DNA of 64,000 nt, from NCBI GenBank assembly GCA_025449115.1, contig JAHLKC010000026.1, positions 186,001-250,000 of the forward strand, given 5' to 3'. This stretch comes from Chytridium lagenaria. Its lineage: Eukaryota > Chytridiomycota > Chytridiomycetes > Chytridiales > Chytridiaceae. Below the pieces are notes generated by a model that did not search any database, was not told the origin of the DNA, and saw nothing but the letters and a program-made list of their open reading frames with translations. Both the position numbers and the translations under genes were made by a program. Shown here piece by piece: positions 63,748 to 64,000 of this stretch (positions within the stretch are counted from its first letter, which is position 1; each line of letters opens with the position of its first letter).

Positions 63748-63951
63748 CTACACGTCGTCGCCTTTTCGTTTTGAACCACCCTTCTTCCACAAGAAAAAAT
63801 CACATCGGAATTCTGTCAATTTTTGACCTTTCTTCAATTTTACAATACCATCGCCAGCCTCAGTCCCATCCACATTTTTACCGTCAGATGGACCTACAGG
63901 CCGCGCACAAAGAAAAAAAAACCTGCCGTTGTTAGGCCCAGGTTTGTTGAC
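63748..63951 (-). CDS. APN2: Last exon of an APE2/APN2-like zf-GRF protein (cut by right edge)
   Basis: A single open exon preceded by a splice acceptor (TTTACCGTAG at about 63952-63961), so the gene continues beyond the window. It encodes a GRF zinc finger: PGPNNGRFFFLCARPVG, an insert of about 22 residues, then FRCDFFLWKKG, then a Lys/Arg tail and TAG at 63748-63750. This finger ends APE2/APN2, the class II AP endonuclease that repairs oxidised or abasic DNA. It also occurs in TOP3A and NEIL3, so the identity is likely but not certain. Its stop lies 18 bp from the PPR stop: convergent genes. Confidence 0.6.
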   Translation of the reverse strand, partial: VNKPGPNNGRFFFLCARPVGPSDGKNVDGTEAGDGIVKLKKGQKLTEFRCDFFLWKKGGSKRKGDDV

Positions 63952-64000
63952 CTACGGTAAAGGAAAAAAGGTTGGTAAAACAGGTTTTCAATTAAAAAGA
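63952..64000 (-). other. Intron sequence of the zf-GRF gene at the right edge
   Basis: Sequence upstream of the acceptor (minus strand), poly-pyrimidine on that strand. Presumed intron running out of the window. Confidence 0.4.

Overview
The window is nuclear DNA from a fungus, most likely an early-diverging lineage such as a chytrid. The evidence is a chitin synthase with a myosin-type head and a DEK_C tail (a fungal architecture), a White Collar-2-type PAS/GATA protein, a DRS2-type flippase with fungal motifs, and intron-rich genes whose introns are mostly 40-110 nt with GT..AG ends. The lineage is inference; the fungal origin is well supported. Almost every conserved gene needs one or more single-base frame corrections, usually at a homopolymer. 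I read this as residual long-read sequencing error, so most CDS entries are gene spans, not uninterrupted frames.

Layout. 1-4.5 kb: a truncated unknown gene, a possible small minus-strand gene and a Ser/Thr-rich protein ending in a Cys-rich module. 4.8-9.6 kb: a small membrane protein, then a BMT5-type rRNA methyltransferase sharing a 205-bp divergent promoter with an EHD3/HIBCH-type mitochondrial hydrolase. 9.67-10.11 kb: a hAT-like MITE with exact 8-bp target duplications. 11.0-17.7 kb: class V-like chitin synthase, convergent with a DRS2-type P4-ATPase (18.9-23.6 kb). 23.8-26.2 kb: an uncharacterised gene and a decayed SMC5 fragment. 26.4-43.7 kb, all minus strand: an MFS transporter, N-acetylglucosamine-6-phosphate deacetylase with a long N-terminal extension, cofilin, an ACOT9-type thioesterase, alanine aminotransferase and a WC-2 homologue.

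45.8-54.0 kb: four tandem, diverged copies of an unrecognised multi-exon gene on the minus strand, with parts of the spacers duplicated too. This is the best candidate here for something undescribed. 55.2-64.0 kb: SAC3/GANP mRNA-export scaffold, mitoribosomal protein mS37 (MRP10) divergent from a PPR-like protein across 83 bp, and at the right edge the last exon of an APE2/APN2-like zf-GRF protein.

Functional themes: chitin synthesis and GlcNAc catabolism, membrane asymmetry, actin turnover, mitochondrial translation and metabolism (mS37, PPR, EHD3/HIBCH, ACOT9), rRNA modification and mRNA export. They look like an ordinary eukaryotic neighbourhood, not a functional cluster.
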